DNA from: Cantharellus purpuraceus
Taxonomy: Eukaryota; Basidiomycota; Agaricomycetes; Cantharellales; Hydnaceae
Reading direction: 5' to 3'
DNA: 64,000 bases
NCBI GenBank assembly: GCA_025174535.1
Contig: JALBUN010000016.1
Coordinates: 1 to 64,000 of the forward strand
Part shown: positions 48,290 to 59,328 of the stretch, piece after piece
How the letters are laid out: the number at the start of each line of letters is the position of its first letter
How positions within the stretch are numbered: the stretch's first letter is position 1
Notes under the pieces: model-generated
What the model was told of the DNA's origin: nothing
Seen by the model: only the letters and a program-made list of their open reading frames with translations
Databases searched by the model: none
Translations under genes and position numbers: made by a program

Positions 48290-48663
48290 AGTGTTGGGCA
48301 CCTGGGCAATAGCTACACTCGTTCATAGAAAGGATAAACTGTATCATTCTCTGTCACTCCCACTCAAGCAAAGTCAAAGTCCCATGGTGCACACGAACTT
48401 CCAGTGCTTTTCATGGCTCAACGCCTTGGTCAATACATCAGCGACCATGTCTTCAGTGGGCACATATCACACGATTACCTCTCCCGTGGCCACCAAATCA
48501 TCACAAAGGTAATGGTACTTGCATTGTATGTGTTTCGTTCTAGCATGGAATTGTGCATCTCAGCTCAACACTATCGCAGCTTGATTATCGCACAATAGGA
48601 CAGTTGGGCCCTTCTGAGCATGTCCTAACTCCAAGAAGAAGGTGCATAACCAGGCAATATGTT
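48290..48663 (-). mobile_element. Ty1/copia fragment C (RNase H end)
   Basis: The minus strand encodes LLCDNQAAIVLSRDAQFHAR, TKHIQCKYHYLCDDLVATGE and, in another frame, TEDMVADVLTKAL, the C-terminal end of copia RNase H. It ends exactly where the Ty3 LTR begins at 48,664, so the Ty3 element was inserted into or recombined with it. Confidence 0.88.
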
Positions 48664-49025
48664 TGTAAGGGCGACGCTGATGACGAGGCCACAACAACAA
48701 GATACTCAATAAGTGAGAGCCGATAAGAAATAATGCCAGCTGGTACAGCGGATATCCTCAGTCTATACAGCTGTTTCTGATAAATACATGGGACTTACCT
48801 GGTACAGCGGATATCCTCAGAGATCAAGCTGAGGGGATCACACTGCACCAAGGCGAGTCTTTATACTAAATGATGGAGACGGATAGGAGAACCAAGATAG
48901 GGGAGGAAGGATAGGGGAAGTGATAGGGGCAATGAAATAGGGGAGACGCACCCTGACAGGCTGCGCTGATAGGGGTGTCAAGAGAAAATACTAAAAATAG
49001 AATATGACTTATTTGAACCCTGACA
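48664..49025 (-). repeat. 3' LTR of the Ty3 element
   Basis: The 362-bp LTR, on the minus strand, starts TGTCAGGG and ends CGCCCTTACA. It contains AGTATAAAGACTCGCC, a likely promoter. The purine tract AAGAGGGAGGTGA (49,026-49,038, minus) sits directly before it, as expected for plus-strand priming. Confidence 0.88.
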
Positions 49026-49078
49026 TCACCTCCCTCTTAATGCATGTCGTCTCGATATGCACTATCGTCCCATCCATC

Positions 49079-49516
49079 TCAAGAGAGACACACCCTGAAG
49101 CACTCTGCAAGGTCCCTTCTCACTCTCTGCCAAAGTAGAGCCCATGATGAGTGTTGATGGTGACTCTTCTCTGCCTTGGGGTAAAGTGGGATGGTGAACT
49201 CTCTGGGGGATATGGGATCATTCGTGCTGAAAACTGCTCCAAGTATCATCTCCCCTCCCTCATAGGTGACTTTACCGGCGAGCCCTTGGAAGGCATATGG
49301 TATGTCATAGTTGCCAATGAATAGAGGATCCCTGATGTAGTATGTCTGGCATCTTGATGGATTACGATGCCAGAAGGGGAAATGAACTTGTGGAGGTGGA
49401 GATGGGAGGTTATAATCCTCTACAGCACGTGCAGTATCCCTTGAGTCAACTGACCAAGTGATTGATGGGTAGGAACGGAGTGAGCATAGAGGGGTGGATT
49501 CAGACTGGTAAGGCAT
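49079..49516 (-). CDS. Accessory ORF of the Ty3 element, unknown function
   Basis: The 145-residue ORF lies between the integrase stop and the polypurine tract. It starts MPYQSESTPLCSLR and has its own TATATAAG box about 65 bp upstream (around 49,580). It includes WSVDSRDTARAVEDYN, SPPPQVHFPFWHRN, IRDPLFIGNYDIPYAFQG and REFTIPLYPKAEK. The position is that of env or other extra genes in Ty3 elements, but there is no signal peptide or membrane helix, so it is not env-like. It resembles the ORF at 36,164-36,493. Confidence 0.6.
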   Translation of the reverse strand: MPYQSESTPLCSLRSYPSITWSVDSRDTARAVEDYNLPSPPPQVHFPFWHRNPSRCQTYYIRDPLFIGNYDIPYAFQGLAGKVTYEGGEMILGAVFSTNDPISPREFTIPLYPKAEKSHHQHSSWALLWQRVRRDLAECFRVCLS

Positions 49517-49622
49517 GGTGGGTTGGATAGTGAACGATGATGGTTTTACTGAGGAAGGGGAAGTGGATTCACTGGCTTATATACAGTTAGTGGAATTTCG
49601 GCATGGATGAATTTGGTGAGCG

Positions 49623-52390
49623 CTAAGCTTCACTGTGCCTATTCTGCAGCTCTGAAATGTGTCCAATACCACGTGTTGGGTTCCTGCCAGCTGTCCAATC
49701 AAAGAGGACCTGTTTGGGAGGTTCTGTGAAGTTCTCAAAGCGTCCGAAGGGAAGAGCCGCATAGGTGGCTGCCAAAATACGCCTTGGGGCTTCAGGATTT
49801 TCCTGATGGAAGTCTGCAATGCGCCTTCTAGCCCCACTGGCATCCTTAGCTGGGATCCAGAGGTTGTCAGCAGCTCCATAGCCCTTCCAATGCACCAGGT
49901 ATTCCAGTCTTCCTCGGAAAACTCTGCTGTCAAGGATCTTCTCAACTTCGTATTCCTGTACTCCATCTCGAATGACTGGAGGTGGTGGAGGAGATGACTG
50001 GCGTTCAGGGATGGGATCCTTTTCATAAGGATGGAGTAAGACAACAGAGAACACTGGATGAGTGCGGCCAAAGATTGGGGGAAGTCGTAGGCCATAGGCA
50101 TTTCGTGAGACCACCTTATTAATCACATACGGTCCTAACCATTTGTGATCAAGTTTCTTGGTTGGACAGGTGGTGGTGATATTTTGTGCATTGAGCCAGA
50201 CCTTGTCACCAAGTTTGTATACTGGGGCTGCTTGCCGATGGGCATCATAGAATCGTGCCATATCATCTGCTGCCTTTTCCAGGGCGGAGCGAGCCTCAGT
50301 GGTGGCTGTCTCCATACGCTCAGTGAATTCTTCCAGTGCTTCAAGTCGTGTCTCTCGGATTGGCTCTAGCCCAAGCCTTGGGTGTTGGCCTGTATCAAGC
50401 ATGAAGGGGGTTGATTGCGTGGAGGAGTGGATGCAGTTGTTGTATGTGAATTCGGCAAGAGGAACCCACTCAATCCAGTCATCCTGGCGCTGATTGACGA
50501 AAAGCCTCAAGTATTGTTCAATTTCTTGATTGACCCTTTCCGTCTGACCATCGGTTTGTGGATGATATGCTGTGGATGCTGCAACCTTGATCCCCAAAAG
50601 CTTATTGAGCTCGCACATAAATTGAGAGACAAACTGGGTGCCACGGTCACTGATGATCTCCTCAGGAAGGCCATGGTGTTTCCACACATGGTCTCGGAAA
50701 AGTCATGCAACTCCTATGGAGTTGATGTCAGAGGTGGTAGGGATAACATGTGCTCATTTGGAAAGACGGTCCACAACGACAAGGAGTGCATCATAGCCAT
50801 GGCTGATGGGTAGTTCTACAATAAGGTCAACAGATATCACTTGCCACCTCCGATCTGGGACACGATTAGGCAGGAGTTTACCCATAGGAGGAGCAGGGAA
50901 AGTTTTTGTCCGATTGCAGAGGTCACATCCCTTGACATATTTGGCAATGTATTGTCCAAATCCAGGCCACCAGTAGCTGCGGGATACAAGTTCTGTTGTT
51001 CTCCAGTGACCAGGGTGACCTGTAATGTGAGTATCATGGTGTGCCCTTACAATGTCATGGCGCAATTTTGGGTCAAGAGGGACATATACCTTGCCACGAT
51101 AGAGGACGAGTCCATTCTCCTCAGTCCATTCCTGTCCTCGTAAATTCCGAGAGGGACCAAGTTCCTTAAGAGCCTTTACAACCTTTTCATCTCTGTTGGT
51201 GCAGTTCCACACACGTTCCAGGAATATGTCTCCTTCTCCTGTGATCATTTGAGCTTCTGGCCCTGGATGTTGCATCGATGTGGAACAGCTCAGGGCCAAG
51301 AAGAACCTGGTTCTGGTAATCTTCCTCCCCCCACTTATGATCTACACGTCGTGAGAGGGCATCAGGTTTGGCTGAATGTCGTCCAGGACGGTGGATCAGT
51401 TCAAAGTCAAAACGAGAAAGGTATAGTGACCAGCGAGCTTGTTGACGATTGAGATTCTGAGCTGTACAGAAATATGTGAGGTTTTGATGGTTGTTAAGGA
51501 TTTCAATCTTGTATTTGGTCCCTTCCAAGATGTGGCACCATTCTTCTAGTCCACGGATGACTGAGAGCAATTCCTTATCATGGATGGCATAGTTGCGCTC
51601 TGCATCTGAAAGGCTCTTGGATACAAAACCTACTGGCCTCCATTTCTCATCGTCACAGAGTTGAGATAGAACAGCACCTGTTGCATATGCTGAAGCATCT
51701 GTCTCTAGTCGAAAATGCTTGGTTTGATCTGGGAGGACAAGGATTGGAGTTGATGTGACAAGCTGCTTGAGTTTATCAAAGGCTGCTTGTTCTGGGCCAT
51801 CAGGTATCCAGGACCACTGTGTATCTGCCTTTGTTAACTGATTCAGAGGCTTTGCGATATGTGAGAAGTCCTCAATGAAGCGACGATAGAAATTGATGAA
51901 ACCCAGGAAGGATTTGACTTCTGTCACATTGCGCAGTGTGGGCCAGTCTCTGACTCTGGCCACCTTAACTAGGTCCATAGCTACCTGTCCCTGTGAGAGA
52001 ATCAATCCAAGATAATCTACCTTCTGTTGCGAGAAAAGGCATTTCTCTGGTTTGAGGTACAGGTGGTTGGCCCGAAGAATTTCAAGGACAGATTGCATGA
52101 TCGTGTGGTGTTGTTCTAGGGATTCAGTGAAAATGAGGATGTCGATGAACACTACCATAGTGCCATCATCAATGAGCTCCTTGAAAATGCCATTCATCAT
52201 CGTCTGAAAGGTTACTGGGCTGTTTGTGAGACCAAAGAACATGACCAGGGGTTCAAATAGACCACGATTGGTTTGAAAGGCTGCCTTCCACTCATCGCCC
52301 TCTTTAATACGCACATTGTTATATCCCCATTGGATGTCAAGCTTGGTAAAGTACTTGGCATTGGCTGCGGCAATTTTATTCAGGATGGGA
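49623..52390 (-). pseudogene. Ty3 pol remnant: RT, RNase H, integrase and chromodomain
   Basis: RT begins abruptly at NAKYFTKLDIQWGYNNVRIK and has FFGLTNSPVTFQ and MVVFIDILIF, where the usual catalytic YxDD reads FIDI. RNase H has FRLETDASAYATGAVLSQ. The integrase zinc region has HHDTHITGHPGHWRT and CDLCNRTK; the core has VISVDLIVELP, SDRGTQFVSQF and YHPQTDGQTERVNQEIEQYL. The chromodomain is EYEVEKILDSRVFRGRLEYL then VHWKGYGAADNLWIPAKD. A frameshift near 51,250 and TGA codons at 50,754-50,756 and 50,703-50,705 interrupt it. Confidence 0.93.
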
Positions 52391-54299
52391 GACCAATGTA
52401 AAATTGGCATCGGAGTGCAGTGTTGCCCCATTGGACTTTCAGGGCTAGCTGCTGGAAACTCACAATGTATTTTGCAATTTTGTGATTTTCCTTCATCCGA
52501 AGTCAATTGAGTTCATTCTTGGCATCAGCCTCAGGGTTGTAAGGACTGAAATTGGTCCAAAGTTCGGAGATGAAGTTGGAGTAGTCTTCTGATCATATTG
52601 GGTCATTGGAGTCATCCATGAGCACTGGTTTGAAGTAGTCCAGTGCAGTGCCCTTGAGATAGGACATGGCAAAGGTGACTGTTTTGGAACCCACAAAATT
52701 ATGGTGTTAGGGCAAACTCTAAATCACCACAATTCCATGAATGAACAGCTGAGAAGAATATCAAATCCTACTGCAGCACAACTCCAGAAATGATTTAACA
52801 TTTGTACTTTGGTTACAATCCATTGTAATGGTCAATGCAGATGATATATATATGCAGGAAGGTAATACATTTCTTAACAGTAGGGAATGAATAAGACTTC
52901 CAGAGTCTAGAGTTCATGGATGCTTAGGGGTCCAGATATTCCAAAAAGAGGGGAATGCCCTTAGAGGCTAGAGGAAGTAGGTGGATGAATCCAATCATCC
53001 AACCAGTGACACTCTGAAGCGGGTAACAGCAATGTGTGAAGTAGTCTAGCAACTGCTTCACACAAGTTCAAGATCCTAATGCTCTGCAAAGGCAGTACAC
53101 ACTAGTAACTTAAACAAGAGCACTAATGGCAGGACTATCAACAGACAATCTTACCCTGTAGATTCATAGTCATGCAAGGTAGATACTACACTCATGCCCA
53201 AAGCAGGACAATCACTACTTCAAGTGCAATCGAATACAGTTACACAACTGTAAGCGACCCTTGAACTGGACAATCAACAGTTACTGAGATATAGAGGATG
53301 ACACTGTATGTCACTCTAGTCACACTGATGTGATGGGGTAGAAAATGGTTATTTATTCAGAGGCAAAATGGCCTCCTTATATACTGTATCTACAGGAGCT
53401 GACTAATCCTTCTACCTATTAATAGTTATGAGTCATGGCAGGAGTCATAACCTGAGTCATGGTAAGAGTCATAGCATGAGTCACTATTACTCAAATAACT
53501 CGGGAAATACTCCATTTCCCAGGCTGATCAGCACGGCTATGGGTAAGCACAGCTTCTATTGAACTCTCCACCAAAAATGGAGTCAGGAGGAGCTGTGGTT
53601 GCCAAGATATTGAGGATTTACTGGCAGTGGTGATCAGATTGGGTCGGAGATTGAAATGAGTCATGTGATGGAAAATGAGTCAGTAGATCAGGTGACTCTG
53701 CTGACTTTGAAGCTGCTGACATCTGCAAAGGTTTGTGGGTCCATGTGGGTCCAGAACTTTGCCCAGCAGGACAATAAGTTTGTGGACTCATTTCTGCATG
53801 GAAAATTCCTGAAAAAAATATGAAAAAATAGAGGATATTTGAATGGCCCTGAATCAAGTGAAAGCAGCACATATATGCTGATATTTTAAGGCCATGAATG
53901 AAATTGTACAGTTTCAGGACTTTAAACAAGATCTTTTTAAGGGAAAACCAGTTCCCATACAGTGACCTTTGCCTGATTGGATGTGAATGTGTTGGGGCAG
54001 TCACGGAAATTCAACCAGCATTGCACCAAGAAAGGTTGGAGCTTGCACAGATCAGAGCCATCAAATGGGTTGGGTTCCCAGACCTTGGTCCAGGACTTAG
54101 GAGCTTGTGGGGTACAGATGCTGCTGGCGAGCAGGGAGATGGCTTGTGCCAGATTTGGGGAGGGTGGAGTATCATCCTCTTCATTGACAGCCTCTAAGTG
54201 GTCTGTCGGTTCTTTGATGACCTTGGGGATGGTGTTGATGCTGGGAGTGGGCACCTCGATGGTTTGTGCGCATTCAGAATTGGCGGTGGATCCTGGCAT
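52375..54299 (-). pseudogene. Ty3 gag, split by a solo LTR and fused to RT by deletion
   Basis: The start MPGSTANSECAQT is at 54,299. The first part has WTKVWEPNPFDGSDLCKLQP and ends at the insertion (53,966). The second resumes at 52,679 with VTFAMSYLKGTALDYFKPVL and SELWTNFSPYNPEAD. It ends in QFYIGLPS at about 52,383, where RT sequence begins in another frame. The retrotransposon gag fold is recognisable, but no CCHC knuckle remains. Confidence 0.88.
52680..53961 (-). repeat. Solo LTR, family A, with 5-bp target duplication in Ty3 gag
   Basis: The 1,282-bp element starts TGTTTTGGAACCC and ends TTCCCATACA on the plus strand. GTGAC flanks it on both sides (52,675-52,679 and 53,962-53,966). 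Removing it restores gag as AKVTFAMSY. A TATATAAGGAGG box on the minus strand (about 53,372-53,383) suggests minus orientation. Confidence 0.92.
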
Positions 54300-54331
54300 T
54301 GGTAGGAGTGAGTATGGCAGTTTGAATATAC

Positions 54332-54775
54332 TGTTACGCACTAGGTCTGATTGGGGATTGGAGATTGGGTCGGAGTCGGAGCAGGAATCGGGGTGCATCA
54401 TGGGGGTCAGAATGGACTTGGCTTCAGCTTATGTGCTGCACCCTCACTAATACCGGTGTCTGAGATTTCAGAGATGGAGTATGACTTAGATAATTAGGAT
54501 TGGACTTAGGAACTAGGTGTGATTTGATATTTGAACTGGGGAATGAAGTCCCCAGTCAGGCAACTTAAATACATATTTGAAATCTAATAATAATTACTCT
54601 GGTGATGCGTCTCCAAGGGCAATGGCCTTACATGAGTATGTCTGAGTCCAATGGGGATGGATGTCTGGGTTCCTATGGTGATGCTGATGCATCAATCGGA
54701 ACCGGAGACAGATGGGTGAGATCAGTGGTGACAATTGGACAGATAATTGGAGATGTGATGGTTTTCAAATGGAGC
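54332..54775. repeat. Truncated copy of LTR family B
   Basis: It starts TGTTACGCACTAGG, the inverse of the end of the 35-kb copy, and runs to about 54,775, where likeness stops. It borders the Ty3 gag gene where a 5' LTR and leader would be expected. Confidence 0.8.
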
Positions 54776-55389
54776 AAGTACTGTCCACAATTGTTACATC
54801 CTGTAACACCAAGTCCAATCTCTGGACTCCATCTTCACCTCCTTCTACTCCATGTCTGTCAACTCCATCTCCAACAGCCCCAAACTCCATTTACTGTCTT
54901 CTTGATAAGTAGTTTCCTTGATATGGGTAACTATCACCTTCATCTTTTTATATTAATTAGTATTGATTCAGACTTGAGCCCAAACTCTGAACTCCTTTCT
55001 GTGTTATATTCCAAATCCATCCTATTGTTCTCCTACTCTAGTTTTTCATTCAATTCTTCATATCTTATATGGGCTATTCTCTGTATGTTACAACAGTTCA
55101 TATATCAACTAAGTTTGACTTCATCATCTTCTTGGTTGCTAGCTTCTTGACAAGTCAAACTCTAGATCTCTGATCCAACTCCATACCTCCAAACTCCAAA
55201 ATATTGGACTGATGATCCAAGGGGGTGCAACATGCAAGTTGAAGCCAAGTCCACTTGATCCAACTCAATAGTTATTGCACCACTCTGTCTCCAGTTGAAC
55301 TGGAACAGTCAAGTCCCTTCCCATATATCTCTAGCATCCAAATTCTGGTTACCTCCTTGAACTCTGTTTTTTCAGCCACCCTTGACAAA
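54776..55389. other. Unassigned transposon-like DNA
   Basis: AT-rich, CpG-poor sequence without a recognisable gene, probably more transposon debris. Confidence 0.4.
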
Positions 55390-55509
55390 GATATCCAAAA
55401 TCTTTAAAGATATCTGTAACTTCCTATTTTTATTATCATTATTAAAATTCTGATGTATATCTCATATATATCAGAATATTGTATAATGGCATCATTCTGA
55501 ATGAGCATC
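55390..55509. mobile_element. MITE family fragment D
   Basis: About 120 bp that match the end of the A-C copies (TTCTGATGTATAT...), ending TTCTGAATGAGCATC. The rest of the element is missing. Confidence 0.75.
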
Positions 55510-56861
55510 ATTCAAACTCAATCACACACCCAAATCCATCTCTGATTTCCACTCCACTTATCCAGATAAACCTGGTCCTCTTATAAACCTTTAAGTTCTT
55601 ATATCAAATCCAATTTGTTGAACTCTGTTCACAGGACTACAGTGGACTTAGCAAAAATATGCTCATCCTGGAGCTACAGCTTACCAGGACGCAATATATT
55701 ATCATGTAAGTGCTGGAACAAGCACATCAACTCACATAATTAACACACATTCCAGTTCATAGCTGAAGGTATGTCCTTTCCCAAACTAGATTAGGCTCAA
55801 AATAGTTGCAGGGAAAAGTATTTACACATGTGCCTCTCGATCTCGAGCAAGCACGAGCAGATCCAAGGACATCCGATCTAATCTAGATCTAAATCAAGCG
55901 TTGTCAATGGCGTCCGTTTTGAGACGTCGATTCTGACTGGGGTTCACGAGCACGGTTACCCCCCCACCCCTACTTAAGACAGGCCCTCTCTGTCGCCCGT
56001 GATCAGCTGCTGTTCCTTCGCGAATGCCTTCGGCCCCTTATCGCCATGGGAAGCTCCATCTCCGGCATGGTCCGCGCTGGGCGATGTCTATATCCGGTCG
56101 GACTGGCAAAAACATCTTCTGCTGCGCAACTGGAGGCGTACCCCGGACGCACCCACGAACACAACAGCGGCCATGGCGCATCAGCAAGGGGGGGACCAGA
56201 ACCCTGCAAGTACCCTCGTCACATTGAAGGAGGGCAAGGTGGGGCGGCGACGTAGAAACCCTGACGGAACAGGTAGTACATATCTTTGTGTGACGTATGT
56301 CATTCAGATGATACGTGAGATTTAAAAGAAGCCCATCATTCCATGGTCGTGCTTATTGCTGTTCATGGCAGTAATCCTATTGGAACCAGGTTCCGAGTTA
56401 CAGTGCTAGGGCCGACATTGCAGGCAGAAATCCAATCCAAATTGAGAGCTCTGAGGCGTCATACATATCTGCCCCTCAACTCTCTTCGACCACTACTTCG
56501 AGCACTACTTCGATAAAATCCATGATACCTTGGTCCACAGGGTGACTCTCTTGCTCAGCGACAACCTCTTAGAAATTTCCTACGAGCTGTGCTCTTTGTC
56601 ATGCCTTGCGAGGTGTTTACGTAATCGCTTGCCATAATGGTCTTATGCAGCCCTGACGAACTCACCCGTCATGATGTCTGCTCTTGTCAGATACCTCTGG
56701 CTTACCGTGCTCAGCAAGCATCCTTGCCAGCATCGACCAGCAGAGCCCTGAAACTACGCACGCAGGGAATCATCGCATGATGAGTCTGAGTCCCCCGACA
56801 AATCGGAGGACGTTAAAGCATGTCCATCCGATAGCAGGTCAGTCGTTGATCAATTTTGCAG
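55510..56861. other. Return to CpG-containing DNA, no clear gene
   Basis: From about 55,840 CG dinucleotides are common again. Open frames near 56,000-56,330 are GC-rich and I recognise none. The last part probably includes 5' exons or introns of the WD-repeat-like gene that follows, because an acceptor (TTTTGCAG) lies at 56,854-56,861. Confidence 0.4.
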
Positions 56862-58619
56862 CACCTGGAAATTGCATGCCCAATGGACGATATTCACGGA
56901 GCCTTTATTAACGGTCATCCCGTTGGATCAAGAAGGCGTTGGTAGACTCAGAGATTGTATCCTATGTGTTTCAGACGATGGCTCAATTGCCGTCATTGCC
57001 ATCGATGACCTTGAATTTTGAGTTGAATTTTATTCATTGTTTCTATATTACAGTAAGCTTCAATGTGTGTCTGGACAGCTTATATCTCATTCCGGGCTCG
57101 GCAGCACGTCTAACTCGCATATGTCTGGGTGAAGATAATTTGCTGTTGGTCTATGCCAACGGTAAAGCGAAGCTGTGGGATGGAAAGACTCAGGAATTCA
57201 AGGCTGCAGATGAATTACTCACCCAGGCTTCATGGTTTGAGGCGCAAGTTCGCTACTTCATTTTCTAGTTTCGATAAAAGATGCCACATAGAGAGGTTGG
57301 ATACAGAAAAACCAGTTTTCGTGGAACACCTCTGGCATCGCTACAAAAATCTACGAGGCAGGTGTATTTTATTTTGCTATCAATAATCTACGTCGACTAA
57401 CTTCATACCATAGCATCAACTCTACTTCTTGATCTCCGCACTCTGCGTGACCTGATACACCCCATCCCCTTTTCGCAACAATTCCGAGATCCACGTCATC
57501 CCGAAAACACTAGCTCCCGATCGACGGGTGCCACTAAATCGGACATGCCATTGCCTGCCAACTGATGCCTCGCCGCTTGAAACTCTTGAAAGCTTTGGCG
57601 GAGCATTGATGAGCTTTGGACTTGACGACACCATCGACGACATCCTCGATCAGTTTTTGAAATTTCTTCAGAGCATACAGCTTCGCGATTATTGGCGCTT
57701 GTCGCAGTGCTCAGAGGGCTTTTAGTCTTTGATGGTACGATCAATCTTGTCATCATTCGCTTCTCATTGTGTAGAAGAGTGTGAGCAATATGCCAACCAG
57801 GTGGCCGCGTTCTACATCGCGACAGTACCGGATGTAGTCGGGCAATCATGGCAAGCGCCCTGTTTGTCACTTTTAGCACGATATTGTCCTATACATCTTA
57901 TATGTATCACACTCGGTGCTGCCTGAGCGAAGTTGATCGATTGTTTAATCCGGCCGGTCTTCGTCTCGGTGTCGACTGTCAGGTGAAGACACCATTAGTT
58001 TGGTCAAGCATTGGCAACGTGAGTGTGAGCGCTTCGTTAGACATGATTTTTAAGAAGTGACTCATTGTTGTGATCAATAGTGCCTTGTCTCCAGCCCGAT
58101 GCAGAAAAACAGTCATCCTGCTTAGCATTGGCCTTGCTGATTGCGGGCAGTGGCTACGGAGTGATACGCAGTTCTTTCACCCAGGTATCTTCCATCCCTA
58201 TTCTCTGCATTCATTCTTCTGACACACGAAAATGTAGCACCTTGACAGATATCGCTAAATCGATAACACTCTATCTTCCTGACGAGAATTGTCCTCATCG
58301 CGTGTTGGTGATCAAACTCTGCTCTCGCGGATTCGAGATATGGCAACATCATGCTGATGCTATGGAAGTCTTGCGATCGCTATTCAGCTTATCGCGCAGA
58401 GAAGGAGCGGAACATCGGTGCTCAAGCGAGGACGGCGGACTTGCAAATTGCGTCCAGCAATACACCATTATTCATGACGACCTTGGACTCTCGAGTGGGT
58501 TCGATTTGAGTGGCCATATGACCATACTGCGAGGCTTAGAGTTCGAGATAACGCATTTTTTTTCAATACATAGATCTGGGGATTTGCGGGCGTTGATGCG
58601 GAATCTTGTGCCGGCATGA
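56862..58619 (+). pseudogene. WD-repeat-like gene, partial or decayed (copy 1)
   Basis: After an acceptor at 56,861 the exon reads WTIFTEPLLTVIPLDQEGVG and CILCVSDDGSIAVIAIDDLE. The next exon (from about 57,079) reads LYLIPGSAARLTRICLGEDN then LLLVYANGKAKLWDGKTQEF. The repeated pattern of a strand pair ending in KLWD fits beta-propeller blades. Later pieces, LLLDLRTLRDLIHPI (57,430) and LALALLIAGSGYG (58,110), could belong to the same gene but do not give a continuous frame. Copy 2 at 59,329-60,370 carries the preceding exons of a paralogue. The function is not known to me. Confidence 0.5.
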
Positions 58620-59328
58620 TGATTCTGATCGCATTACTTTCTAGTTCTTCTCGCACACTACAATCTGACAATCTGAGCATGACTTTTCCAAAACAACGTC
58701 GGCAAGCTTGCTATGTTGATGAGATCCACAAAAGCCTCACCTAAATGGAACGGGCCGATTTTCTAGTTCTTCTCGTGCACTATAATCTGAGCATGACTTT
58801 TCCAGACCAACATCGGCAAGTTTGCTACGTTGGAGATCCACAAAAGCCTGACCTAATGTGGAGGAGGCTGGTCTGAAATGCAACGATGCAACAATACGGC
58901 ATTCGAAACATGTCCGAACACGAGGTTCTCTATGATATTCTGACCAGAGCAACCTTGAACTTCTGGCGAATCTACTGCAGATGCCCTCGAGAAATGTGAT
59001 TTGATGACCCTAGACGTTTAGTGGGTAGTTAATTTGTGGGGCGACATAGTTGAGCGCTGTAGGAAGTCAGGTCTTGAGTCACAATGGTGTAGAGTGAGCT
59101 CACTCGTTTAACACGAGACTGAGTTTATACTAGCTTTCGCTGCGTTAACCTTCTATAGAGATTCCATATCCAATCATGCTAGTCCGTCCTGTCTGTATCA
59201 CTTACTTTATCTTCATCCATCACACCTAGAAGATCCAAGCCGGAGAGACAATAGTAAGCAATACCCAGCCTGGACCTATACTAAACTCTTCTCGGCTGCT
59301 GTGAAATAACAGAAAGTCTCCTACCGAG
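58620..59328. other. Intergenic region with repeat fragment
   Basis: A 34-bp segment starting GTCAGGTCTTGAGTCAC (59,066-59,099) recurs at 60,875 and, inverted, at about 63,286-63,319. I see no gene. Confidence 0.5.

Larger units (their letters stand above)
48664..54331 (-). mobile_element. Ty3/gypsy chromovirus-type retrotransposon, internally deleted
   Basis: Minus-strand order is gag (54,299 downward), reverse transcriptase, RNase H, integrase, chromodomain, a small accessory ORF, a polypurine tract and the 3' LTR. Gag is split by a solo LTR (52,680-53,961). Protease and the first part of reverse transcriptase are deleted at about 52,380. The 5' LTR is missing; LTR family B abuts at 54,332. 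Integrase has two TGA codons and there is a frameshift near 51,250. The element is dead. Confidence 0.92.

Noticed and set aside
53302..53964. A transposon bounded by CACTGTATG and CATACAGTG
   Set aside because: No target duplication fits it, whereas 52,680-53,961 has a perfect GTGAC duplication and restores gag.
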